Position numbers and translations under genes: made by a program. The notes below the pieces were generated by a model that searched no databases, was not told where the DNA came from, and was given only the letters and a program-made list of their open reading frames with translations. Below are positions 1 to 6,470 of a stretch of DNA of 64,000 bases, piece after piece (within the stretch, counting starts at the first letter, position 1; each line of letters starts with the position of its first letter). The stretch comes from Amycolatopsis sp. (lineage in GTDB: Bacteria > Actinomycetota > Actinomycetes > Mycobacteriales > Pseudonocardiaceae), in contig NZ_JAODNM010000117.1 in assembly GCF_025464955.1 (NCBI RefSeq), positions 148,781 through 212,780 of the forward strand, in the 5' to 3' direction.

Positions 1-1
1 C

Positions 2-1219
2 ATCTACGAAGCATTTTCGCCGGCCGACAGCGCCGCGCAAAGCACAACTCGAACGACGCAGGTCGCCCGGACGACGGTCACCGAGACCGTCTCTGCCGCC
101 GGAACCGTCGCGAGCAGCTATAGCGGTGCCGCGAGCTTCGGCACCTCCGGAAAGGTCTCGTCGATCGTCGTCGCGGTCGGGGACGTGGTGACCGCCGGTC
201 AGAAACTGGCCACTTTGGACAGTACGCAGGCGAACAAGCAACTCCAGGTGGCCAAGGCGAACCTGGCAGTGGCGGACGAGGCGCTCACCGCGGGTGAGAA
301 CGCGCCGGCCACGACGACGTCGAGCAAGAGCGGCACCACCAGCCAGGCGACCACGCAAGCCGACACGATCACTTCGCTGCAGGCCAAGGTCGACCAGGCG
401 CAGCTGGACGTCGACACCGCGCAGTCGGCCGTCGACGACACCGTGCTCACCGCGCCGGGCGCCGGCACGGTCACCGCGATCAACGGCACGGTCGGCCAGC
501 CGGCCGGCACCGGATCTTCGTCTTCGTCCTCGGGCACCGGCCAGTCGTCCGGCACGGGTAGCAGCGCGGGTAGCCAGTCGTCGTCCTCGGCCTCCTCGTC
601 GAGCTCGTCGTCGACCAGCGGGTTCATCACGCTCACCAACATGTCGAGCCTGGTCGTCGACTCCTCGGTCGCCGAGATCGACGTCAGCAAGGTCAAGGTC
701 GGCCAGAAGTCCACGGTCACCCTCAACGCGCTGCCGGACACACCGATCCAGGCGACCGTGAGCAAGGTCAACCTGACCCCGACGACCAGCGGCAGCGTCG
801 TGTCCTACGGCACCGAGCTGACCCTGACCAGCCCGCCGGCCGGGCTTCGGCCCGGTCAGTCGGCCAGCGTCGCCATCACTGTCGCCCAGGCGGACAACGC
901 GCTGAGCGTGCCGGCCGCGGCCGTGCAGACCGTTGGTACCAACAGCATTGTCGTGGTCGACGTCAACGGCCAGAACACAACGCGCCAGGTCCAGATCGGT
1001 GTGCGCGGCGCGTCGACGGTCCAGATCACCTCGGGGCTGACCGACACCGATCGCGTGGTGCTGACCGGGGCGTCCCCGGCGGCGACCGGCGGCACGCGCA
1101 CCGGTGGTACGGGCGGCTTCGGCGGTACCGGCGGCTTCGGCGGCACGGGTGGCACGGGCGGAATCGGCGGCACGCGCACCGGCGGCACCGGCACCGGCAC
1201 CGGCGGTGGCCGGGGATGA
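2..1219 (+). CDS. Periplasmic adaptor (MacA/HlyD-like) of ABC exporter, 5' partial
   Basis: The frame is open from base 2, so the start lies before the window; 405 residues are visible. It looks like a membrane-fusion (HlyD/MacA) adaptor: a lipoyl-like half near residues 45-75, a coiled-coil stretch (VAKANLAVADEALTAG and SLQAKVDQAQLDVDTAQSAV), the returning half with VLTAPGAGTVTAI, then beta-barrel and membrane-proximal domains. Two low-complexity stretches are odd: a Ser-rich insertion after GTVGQPAGTG and a C-terminal run of Gly-Thr repeats (GGFGGTGG type). The stop overlaps the ATG of the next gene (ATGA at 1216-1219), so it is translationally coupled to the ATPase and permease. Expected role: link the exporter to the cell wall or deliver substrate outside. 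The substrate is unknown. Confidence 0.88.
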   Translation: MYEAFSPADSAAQSTTRTTQVARTTVTETVSAAGTVASSYSGAASFGTSGKVSSIVVAVGDVVTAGQKLATLDSTQANKQLQVAKANLAVADEALTAGENAPATTTSSKSGTTSQATTQADTITSLQAKVDQAQLDVDTAQSAVDDTVLTAPGAGTVTAINGTVGQPAGTGSSSSSSGTGQSSGTGSSAGSQSSSSASSSSSSSTSGFITLTNMSSLVVDSSVAEIDVSKVKVGQKSTVTLNALPDTPIQATVSKVNLTPTTSGSVVSYGTELTLTSPPAGLRPGQSASVAITVAQADNALSVPAAAVQTVGTNSIVVVDVNGQNTTRQVQIGVRGASTVQITSGLTDTDRVVLTGASPAATGGTRTGGTGGFGGTGGFGGTGGTGGIGGTRTGGTGTGTGGGRG

Positions 1220-1917
1220 AACCCGTAATCGCGGTTTCCCAGCTGACCAAGACCTATGGCTCCGGAGACACCGCAGTGCACGCGTTGCGCGGGATCGAGC
1301 TGACGGTGATGCCCGGCGAGTACGTGGCCATCATGGGGGCGTCCGGCTCGGGGAAGTCGACCCTGCTGAACATGCTCGGCTGCCTCGACGTCCCGACCTC
1401 CGGCGAGTACACGCTCGACGGGTTCCCGGTGAGCGAGATGAACGAGCGGCAGCTTTCGTTACTGCGAAACAGGAAGATCGGGTTCATTTTCCAGTCCTTC
1501 AACCTCGTGCCGCGTACGTCCGCTCTGTCCAATGTGGAATTACCTTTGGTCTACAGTGGACTTAATCGGACCAACCGGCGGATCCGGGCGCTGGCGGCGC
1601 TGGAGATGGTCGGCCTGACCGATCGCGCGAAGCATCTGCCCAACGAACTGTCCGGCGGTCAGCAGCAGCGCGTCGCGGTGGCGCGGGCGCTGGTCACCGG
1701 GCCGGCCATGCTGCTCGCCGACGAACCGACCGGGAACCTGGACCGGGCCAGTACCGACGAGGTTCTCGGCGTGTTCGACCGGCTCAACCAGCTCGGCCGG
1801 ACCGTCGTGATGATCACGCACGAGGACGAGGTCGCCCGGCACGCGCATCGGGTGATCAGGGTCAGCGACGGACTTGTCGTCGCCGACGAGACCCGTCGTC
1901 ACGTGGGGGTGGCGTGA
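1216..1917 (+). CDS. ABC transporter ATP-binding protein, MacB/LolD type
   Basis: A 233-residue nucleotide-binding subunit. Walker A is GASGSGKST (residues ~44-52), the signature is LSGGQQQRVAVARAL, and Walker B is MLLADEPTGNLD followed by the H-loop ITHED. The Q-loop stretch FIFQSFNLVPRTSALSNVELP is typical of the MacB/LolD/FtsE group that powers FtsX-fold permeases. It overlaps the adaptor by ATGA and the permease by GTGA, so the three genes form one coupled operon. These systems hydrolyse ATP in the cytoplasm to drive a mechanotransmission permease rather than a classic channel. The substrate cannot be deduced. Confidence 0.95.
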   Translation: MKPVIAVSQLTKTYGSGDTAVHALRGIELTVMPGEYVAIMGASGSGKSTLLNMLGCLDVPTSGEYTLDGFPVSEMNERQLSLLRNRKIGFIFQSFNLVPRTSALSNVELPLVYSGLNRTNRRIRALAALEMVGLTDRAKHLPNELSGGQQQRVAVARALVTGPAMLLADEPTGNLDRASTDEVLGVFDRLNQLGRTVVMITHEDEVARHAHRVIRVSDGLVVADETRRHVGVA

Positions 1918-3116
1918 ACTTCTTCGAGATCATGCGGTTCGCCGTCCGCGGGTTGACGGCGAACAAGCTGCGGTCCTCGCTGACCACGCTCGGCATCACC
2001 ATCGGGGTCGCGGCGGTCATCCTGCTCGTCGCGGTCGGCAACGGCGCGTCGGCGTCGATCGCCGCGAGCATCCAGGGCCTCGGTACGAACGTGCTCAACG
2101 TGTCGGCCGCACGCGGAGGTGCCGCGGGCGCCGTCACGCGTCCGCTGACCGTCCAGGACGCGCACGCGCTGGTCGACCCGGTCGGCGCACCCGACGTCAA
2201 GGCGGCGTCGCCGGTCGTGACCACCACCGCGACCGCGACCTACGGGCAGACCAGCTACGACATCTCCTCGGTCACCGGCACCGAACCGGCGTACTTCACC
2301 ACCACGAACCGCGCGGTCGCCGACGGCTCCCTGTTCACCTCCGAAGATCTCACCAGCGCGCGCAAAGTCGTCGTGCTCGGCCCGACGACGGCCACGTCGA
2401 TCTTCGGGACCGCGGAGCCGGTCGGGAAGGACGTCCTGCTCAACAGCATCCAGTTCACCGTGATCGGGGTGCTGCAGGCCAAGGGCAGTACCGGTTTGCA
2501 GGACGCCGACGACGTCGCGATAGCGCCGCTCACCGCGGTGCAGAACTCGCTGACCGGCTACGGGAGCCTCAACCAGATCGCCGTGCAGGCGACCACCGCG
2601 GACTCGGTTTCGCTGGCCCAGACCGAGGTCACCGCGATCCTCAACGCGCGGCACGAGATCCGGCTCGGCGGCACGCCCGACTACCAGATCCAGAACTCCG
2701 CGCAGCTGCTGGCGACCAGGACCTCGGCCACGTCGACCTTCACCGTGCTGCTGGCCGCGGTCGCCGCGATCTCGCTGCTGGTCGGCGGGATCGGGGTCAC
2801 CAACATCATGCTGGTCACGGTCACCGAGCGAATTCGCGAGATCGGCATCCGCAAGGCGATCGGCGCTCCGAGGTCGGCGATCCTCGGCCAGTTCTTGGCG
2901 GAGGCGACGATGTTGAGCCTGTTCGGCGGGCTGCTCGGCGTGCTGATCGGGGTGGTCGGCAGCCGGTTCACCATCGACGGGATCGTGCCGGTCATCGTGC
3001 CGTCCTCGATCTTCCTGGCGTTCGCCGTCTCCGCGCTGATCGGCTTGTTCTTCGGTAGTTACCCGGCCAACCGGGCCGCCTCGCTGCGTCCGATCGACGC
3101 GCTCCGGCACGAATAG
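1914..3116 (+). CDS. FtsX/MacB-type ABC permease
   Basis: A 400-residue permease with the MacB layout: one N-terminal membrane helix (about residues 25-45, LGITIGVAAVILLVAVGNG), a large extracytoplasmic domain (about 50-270), then three C-terminal helices with the FtsX signature (GVTNIMLVTVTERIREIGI and the IGAP region). The GTG start at 1914 overlaps the ATPase stop (GTGA). The N-terminal part corresponds to MacB_PCD and the C-terminal part to the FtsX domain. Together with the adaptor and ATPase it makes a tripartite-like exporter for a peptide, drug or lipid; without an outer membrane the partner would be the cell wall or a secreted protein. Confidence 0.93.
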   Translation: MNFFEIMRFAVRGLTANKLRSSLTTLGITIGVAAVILLVAVGNGASASIAASIQGLGTNVLNVSAARGGAAGAVTRPLTVQDAHALVDPVGAPDVKAASPVVTTTATATYGQTSYDISSVTGTEPAYFTTTNRAVADGSLFTSEDLTSARKVVVLGPTTATSIFGTAEPVGKDVLLNSIQFTVIGVLQAKGSTGLQDADDVAIAPLTAVQNSLTGYGSLNQIAVQATTADSVSLAQTEVTAILNARHEIRLGGTPDYQIQNSAQLLATRTSATSTFTVLLAAVAAISLLVGGIGVTNIMLVTVTERIREIGIRKAIGAPRSAILGQFLAEATMLSLFGGLLGVLIGVVGSRFTIDGIVPVIVPSSIFLAFAVSALIGLFFGSYPANRAASLRPIDALRHE

Positions 3117-3154
3117 GCCACCTCCCACTCTCGCGTCACAGCTAGGAGAATCCG

Positions 3155-3766
3155 ATGTCCAGAAGGCCAGACACCGAGCCGGTGGATGACCAGCCCACGG
3201 TCGTCCAACCGGTCGTCGAGCCGCCGACCGCCGAGCAGGTGGAACGGCCCACGGCCGAGCAGATCGTGGCGAAGCCGGCTGTCGACGGCGACCTCGAGAA
3301 CGAGATGCGCGCGGTGGCGCAGCCGTTCACCAAGCTGACCCTCGCGCTCGGCGTGATCGTGGTCGTCGCGCTCGCGTTCGGCGCGGGCGCGTGGACGCAC
3401 GCGGCCTTCGGCAGCAGCACGACGTCTTCGGCGTCCGGCGCGCGTGCCGCGGCCACCGGCGGGACGGGCGGCACGGCAGGCGGCCAGGCGGGCGCGACGG
3501 GCCAGGCGCCGGGCGGCGGTCGCGCGGGGCGCGGCACGATCGGCACCATCGACCGGGTCGACGGCACGACGTTGTACATCAAGACGTTCCAGGGCACCGA
3601 GGTCACTGTGTCCACTTCGGACTCGACGCAGGTCGGGGTGACCCAGCCGGGCAAGGTGTCCGACCTCAAGGCGGGCGCCAGCGTGACCGTCACGGGGGCC
3701 ACCGGCAGTGACGGCACGGTCACCGCACAGAGCATCACCCAGCAGCCCGCCCGAGCCGGCGGCTGA
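3155..3766 (+). CDS. Single-pass membrane protein with DUF5666-like domain
   Basis: A 203-residue protein. The N-terminal ~55 residues are acidic, Pro-rich and cytoplasmic, with a repeated P-T-A-E-Q motif. One membrane helix follows at about 61-82 (TLALGVIVVVALAFGAGAWT), then a Gly/Ala linker and an extracellular beta-rich domain (GTIDRVDGTTLYIKTFQG, later VTVSTSDSTQVGV and LKAGASVTVTG) resembling DUF5666 OB-fold-like domains. An SD (AGGAG) lies just before the ATG, 38 bp after the permease, so it is probably the last gene of the export operon. Function unknown; the location suggests an accessory or cell-wall sensor of the exporter. Confidence 0.85.
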   Translation: MSRRPDTEPVDDQPTVVQPVVEPPTAEQVERPTAEQIVAKPAVDGDLENEMRAVAQPFTKLTLALGVIVVVALAFGAGAWTHAAFGSSTTSSASGARAAATGGTGGTAGGQAGATGQAPGGGRAGRGTIGTIDRVDGTTLYIKTFQGTEVTVSTSDSTQVGVTQPGKVSDLKAGASVTVTGATGSDGTVTAQSITQQPARAGG

Positions 3767-3790
3767 CGAGTCCCGGGGGCGCTTTTGTGG

Positions 3791-3828
3791 TTTTGTGCCC
3801 TGGTTGAGCGCTCAAGGAGGGCACAAAA
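3791..3828 (+). terminator. Hairpin downstream of the export operon
   Basis: Perfect arms TTTTGTGCCCT and AGGGCACAAAA (11 bp each) enclose a nested inner palindrome TTGAGCGCTCAA. It lies 24 bp after the stop of the DUF5666-like gene. It belongs to a family of GGGCACT/AGTGCCC hairpins seen at several gene ends in this window. Confidence 0.6.
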
Positions 3829-4071
3829 GTGGTTCTTGTGTCGTATGTGTGGGTCCGCGACGCCTCAGTGGCTGGTGAGGTTCTTGAGGTCAGCGGGTGT
3901 GGTCGGCTGGTGGTGACTGTGGGACTCGTCGGTTTGAACGTGGGACTCGCCGGGCCGGAGTGTGGGACTCGCCGATGGGCTGTGCGAGTCCCACACTCAG
4001 CGAGGGCGAGCCAGTCCACAGCAACCAGCATCCACACAGACGACCGAAGAGCCACTTTTGTACAAAAGTGC
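3819..4071 (+). repeat. Dispersed non-coding element, copy 1 (inverted relative to 53908-54237)
   Basis: This fills most of the 370-bp gap between the export operon and sodA. Reading the + strand it begins with a GGGCACAAAAGTGG-type end and passes through CTTGTGTCGTATGTGTGGGT, GCCTCAGTGGCTGGTGAGG, TTCTTGAGGTCAGCGGGTGT and several GTGGGACTCGCCG units. It ends with CCAGTCCACAGCAACCAGCA, CACACAGACGACCGAAGA and a CCACTTTT..AAAAGTG end. The reverse complement of 53908-54237 has the same blocks in the same order, with roughly 80 extra bases near its middle. No ribosome site or coding pattern is convincing, so I call it a non-coding repeat. Confidence 0.8.
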
Positions 4072-4083
4072 CTCTTGGGTCGA

Positions 4084-4120
4084 CAAAAATCGGGACCCTC
4101 CCAGCTGGGAGAGCCCCGAT
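4084..4120 (-). terminator. Rho-independent terminator of sodA
   Basis: On the minus strand the arms ATCGGGGCTCTCCCAG and CTGGGAGGGTCCCGAT pair with two mismatches and are followed by TTTTTG. The hairpin starts 16 bp past the sodA stop. It is one of few hairpins here with a real T-tract. Confidence 0.75.
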
Positions 4121-4136
4121 CGGGTGAAGAAGTGGC

Positions 4137-4760
4137 TCAGCCGAGCAGCAGGCCGTTTCCGCCGGCGACGGCGTTGTCGAAGCGCTTGCTGATCTCGGCC
4201 CAGTTGAAGATGTTCCAGAGGGCCTCGACGTACTTCGGCTTGACGTTCTTGTAGTCCAGGTAGAACGCGTGCTCCCACACGTCGACCAGCAGGATCGGCA
4301 CGGTCGGCAGGATCAGGTTGTTGTGGTGGTCGCGCAGCTGCTGGGTGATTAGCGTCTTGCCGATCGGGTCCCAGGAGAGCGAGGCCCAGCCGTTGCCCTG
4401 GATCGTGGTGGCGACCGCGGTGAACTGCGCCTTGAACTTGTCGAACGAGCCGAAGGCCTCGTCGATCGCGGCGGCGAGCTCACCGGTCGGCTTGTCGCCG
4501 CCTTCCGGGGAGAGGATCTTCCACCAGACGACGTGGTTCGCGTGGCCGGCCAGGTGGAACGCGAGCGTGGTCGACAGGCCGACAATGTCACCGAAGTTGC
4601 CGGCGTCGCGGGCTTCGGCGATCTTGTCGAGGGTGTCGTTCGCGCCCTTGACGTAGGTCGCGTGGTGCTTGCTGTGGTGCAGCTCGTTGATCTCGCCGGA
4701 GATGTGCGGCGCGAGGGCGCTGTAGTCGTAATCGAGATCGGGGAGCGTGTACCGGGCCAT
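4137..4760 (-). CDS. sodA: Superoxide dismutase, Fe/Mn family
   Basis: A 207-residue cytosolic enzyme that converts superoxide to oxygen and hydrogen peroxide. All metal ligands are present at the expected numbers: His28 (ELHHSKHH), His76 (HANHVVWW), Asp160 and His164 (VDVWEHAFYLDYKN). His145 in QLRDHHNN matches the actinobacterial Fe-SOD pattern, but the metal cannot be settled from sequence. The ATG at 4758-4760 was chosen because AAAGGAGG sits just upstream and the protein then starts MARYTLPDLDY as in homologues; an upstream in-frame ATG would add an unlikely 14 residues. A MerR-type promoter lies about 165 bp upstream, and the leader carries a 12-bp direct repeat. Confidence 0.97.
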   Translation of the reverse strand: MARYTLPDLDYDYSALAPHISGEINELHHSKHHATYVKGANDTLDKIAEARDAGNFGDIVGLSTTLAFHLAGHANHVVWWKILSPEGGDKPTGELAAAIDEAFGSFDKFKAQFTAVATTIQGNGWASLSWDPIGKTLITQQLRDHHNNLILPTVPILLVDVWEHAFYLDYKNVKPKYVEALWNIFNWAEISKRFDNAVAGGNGLLLG

Positions 4761-4770
4761 TGGCCCTCCT

Positions 4771-4798
4771 TTGGTGATCGACATTTTTGGTGATCGAC
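4771..4798 (-). other. 12-bp direct repeat in the sodA leader
   Basis: TTGGTGATCGAC occurs twice (4771-4782 and 4787-4798 on the + strand), 16 bp apart, immediately upstream of the sodA ribosome site. It could be a protein or RNA control element or a small duplication; there is no direct support for a function. Confidence 0.5.
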
Positions 4799-4923
4799 GC
4801 AAGGTCTTCCTGTACCGAACCTAGTAGCACTCACCTCGGGTCGGCGACCGGGGGCCGCCGCTGTCTCCACAGGTGGGATCACTGCTCCTTATGGCTGTAC
4901 CCGGAGGCCTACCGTCCCAAACC

Positions 4924-4954
4924 AGCCTGCAACCTCGAGCGAACTGGAGGTCAA
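4924..4954 (-). promoter_or_regulatory. MerR-family-type promoter upstream of sodA
   Basis: On the minus strand a -35 TTGACC (plus-strand 4949-4954) and a -10-like CAGGCT (4924-4929) are separated by exactly 19 bp. The spacer region carries a dyad with arms ACCTCGAG (4932-4939) and CTGGAGGT (4944-4951), one mismatch. A 19-bp spacer occupied by a CCTC..GAGG dyad is the hallmark of MerR-family targets, and the half-sites resemble SoxR boxes. It points toward sodA. No MerR gene lies in the window, so the regulator is inferred. Confidence 0.6.
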
Positions 4955-4988
4955 CAGGATGTGAGCAGGGTCCTACGCCGTCCGGGTC

Positions 4989-5672
4989 TCAGGCGGCGCG
5001 GTACCGGTCGAGCTCATTGGCGAGCTCGGCGAAGACGGCGATGTTGCACTCGAACGCTACTCGGGCTTCGTCGATGACGCGGGCGCGTTCGTCCTCGTCC
5101 CAGGGGGCGCCGTCGAGCTCGATGCGGTAGCGGTCGCGGAACGCGGGGGCGCTGCCGATCTCGTCGAAGTGGTAGAACAGCGCGCCCGCGTCGGCGATGC
5201 CGTACTCCTTCTCCAGCAGACGCCGGATGACCTGGCCGCCGGCGATGTCGCCGAGGTAGCGCGTGTAGTGGTGCGCGACGAAACCACCGGCCCACTCGCC
5301 CCCGCTCTCGCGGACGCGTGCGGCGTAGGCCGCGGTGGTGGGCAGGGGCTCGATCGTGTCCCGCCAGTCCGGGCCGACCAGGAACTCCAGGTCGCGGGCG
5401 ATTTTCGGCAGCCTGCGGAGCTCGTCGAAGACGAACCGGCGGCCGACGGTGTCGCTCGCCATGGTGTCGCTGACCTGCTCGATCGCCTCGTAGATGTAGT
5501 AGTACTGGACGGCCAGCCGCGTGTAGCCGGCCAGGGTGAGTTCGCCGCCGAGCAGGGCGCTCATGTAGGTCGAGAAGTTCGCCCGGTCGTGCAACGTGCG
5601 CGTCGAGCCGCGGAGGGCCTTCGAGAACGGGACCTGGTCGACCAACCGGTCAGAATCTGCCGACACCGACAT
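4989..5672 (-). CDS. hmuO: Heme oxygenase, biliverdin-producing (HmuO-like)
   Basis: A 227-residue cytosolic enzyme of the HmuO/HO-1 family that opens heme to biliverdin, CO and Fe2+. The proximal heme ligand is His28 in STRTLHDRANFSTYM, and the distal helix carries the flexible glycine motif YLGDIAGGQVIRRLLEKEYG. The start at 5670-5672 (MSVSADSD) was preferred because GGAGG lies 8 nt upstream; another in-frame ATG at 5685-5687 overlaps that SD. It lies 64 bp downstream of a TetR gene on the same strand, and the gap holds a TetR-like operator and an IdeR/DtxR-like iron box. Expected role: iron acquisition from heme, induced by iron starvation. Confidence 0.95.
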   Translation of the reverse strand: MSVSADSDRLVDQVPFSKALRGSTRTLHDRANFSTYMSALLGGELTLAGYTRLAVQYYYIYEAIEQVSDTMASDTVGRRFVFDELRRLPKIARDLEFLVGPDWRDTIEPLPTTAAYAARVRESGGEWAGGFVAHHYTRYLGDIAGGQVIRRLLEKEYGIADAGALFYHFDEIGSAPAFRDRYRIELDGAPWDEDERARVIDEARVAFECNIAVFAELANELDRYRAA

Positions 5673-5688
5673 CGCACGTGCCTCCATC

Positions 5689-5709
5689 TTTCTGACAACC
5701 TGTCATAAA
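5689..5709 (-). promoter_or_regulatory. Candidate TetR operator in the hmuO promoter
   Basis: A 21-bp inverted repeat: TGACA-ACC-TGTCA with TTT and AAA outer arms and one mismatched pair between them. It sits 17 bp upstream of the hmuO start codon, between hmuO and the TetR gene that precedes it. Size and symmetry fit a TetR-family operator; that the neighbouring regulator binds it is inferred. Confidence 0.55.
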
Positions 5710-5731
5710 GATGGTAAACCCGTTCGGCGAC

Positions 5732-5745
5732 TTAGGCTACCCTAA
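5732..5745 (-). promoter_or_regulatory. Iron box (IdeR/DtxR-type) upstream of hmuO
   Basis: TTAGGCTACCCTAA matches 13 of the 14 bases of the 3' part (TTAGGCTAACCTAA) of the known 19-bp DtxR/IdeR consensus. It overlaps the stop codon of the TetR gene and lies about 60 bp upstream of hmuO. Corynebacterium diphtheriae hmuO is DtxR-regulated, which supports the assignment. Confidence 0.7.
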
Positions 5746-6360
5746 TTCAGTGGTCCTTTCGGGGGCTTCCGTCGCGCCGACCCCGCGGAGCACGAACCTG
5801 ACGGCCGTCTCGATGGACGGTTCGAGCTGGTCAGGGGGCACATCCACGAGCGCGCGGTTGGACAGCGCGGCGGTGATCATGCCGATGACCAGGTCCGGAT
5901 CCTCGTCGGCGAGTTGTCCCGCGCGGACGCCTTCGTCCAGGATCTCGTGCAGTTTCGCGGTGATCGGGTCGGCATGGGCGCTGATGCGGCGGTAGGCCGA
6001 CGGGTCGAGGGCGGACGCGAGCGCGGCGCCCGGCGGCAGGTGGTACTCCGCGAGCACGCGCAGCTGGAGCCGGACGAAGGTGGCCAGTCTGTCGACCGGG
6101 CCTTCGGCGGCGTCCACGGCGGCGTTCAGCCGCTCGACGTACCGTGCGGCTTCGTCCTCGACGAACGCGATGAGCAGGGCTTCCTTGTCGGGGAAGTGGT
6201 TGTACATGGCCGTGCGGCCGAGGCCTGCTTCGACCGCGACGCCGGCGAGCGTGACGGCGTCGAACCCGCGCTCGTACAGCTGCGAACGCAGGACGTCGAA
6301 GACGCGTGCCCGGACCTGCTCGCGGTGCTCGCCCAGCGACCGCCCGATGATCTTCGGCAC
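5737..6360 (-). CDS. TetR-family regulator upstream of hmuO
   Basis: A 207-residue repressor with an N-terminal TetR HTH (GFDAVTLAGVAVEAGLGRTAMYNHFPDKEALL, about residues 32-64) and a variable ligand domain rich in helices. The GTG at 6358-6360 (MPKIIGRSLGEHREQ) was chosen since a G-rich SD (AAGGGGGG) precedes it and family members commonly begin M-P-K-I; an ATG 63 bp further upstream would add a low-complexity leader. The next gene on the same strand is hmuO, 64 bp away, with a palindrome between them, so control of hmuO by this protein is likely. Ligand unknown; heme or a tetrapyrrole is a reasonable guess only. Confidence 0.9.
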   Translation of the reverse strand: MPKIIGRSLGEHREQVRARVFDVLRSQLYERGFDAVTLAGVAVEAGLGRTAMYNHFPDKEALLIAFVEDEAARYVERLNAAVDAAEGPVDRLATFVRLQLRVLAEYHLPPGAALASALDPSAYRRISAHADPITAKLHEILDEGVRAGQLADEDPDLVIGMITAALSNRALVDVPPDQLEPSIETAVRFVLRGVGATEAPERTTELG

Positions 6361-6419
6361 CCGCCGCCCCCCTTCCGCGCTTTTCGCTCCTGTGGTCCCG
6401 TCCAGTGTCCCCCACCCCC

Positions 6420-6439
6420 GCAACTCGCCGTCGAGTTGC
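6420..6439. repeat. GCAACTCG palindrome, single copy
   Basis: GCAACTCGCCGTCGAGTTGC, a near-perfect 20-bp inverted repeat between the TetR gene and the glutamate-cysteine-ligase-like gene. The same sequence occurs at 16204, 16338, 27190, 27233 and in the array from 63883. A TAAGTACTTACC palindrome follows it here and precedes the copy at 16204. Confidence 0.85.
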
Positions 6440-6470
6440 GATCCTTAAGTACTTACCGAGGGGATGGGGA

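Noticed and set aside
3829..4254. A possible gene in the dispersed element (also readable at 53977-54207)
   Set aside because: The translated similarity of the two copies simply follows from the DNA repeat; there is no SD or codon bias, and in copy 1 it runs into sodA antisense.
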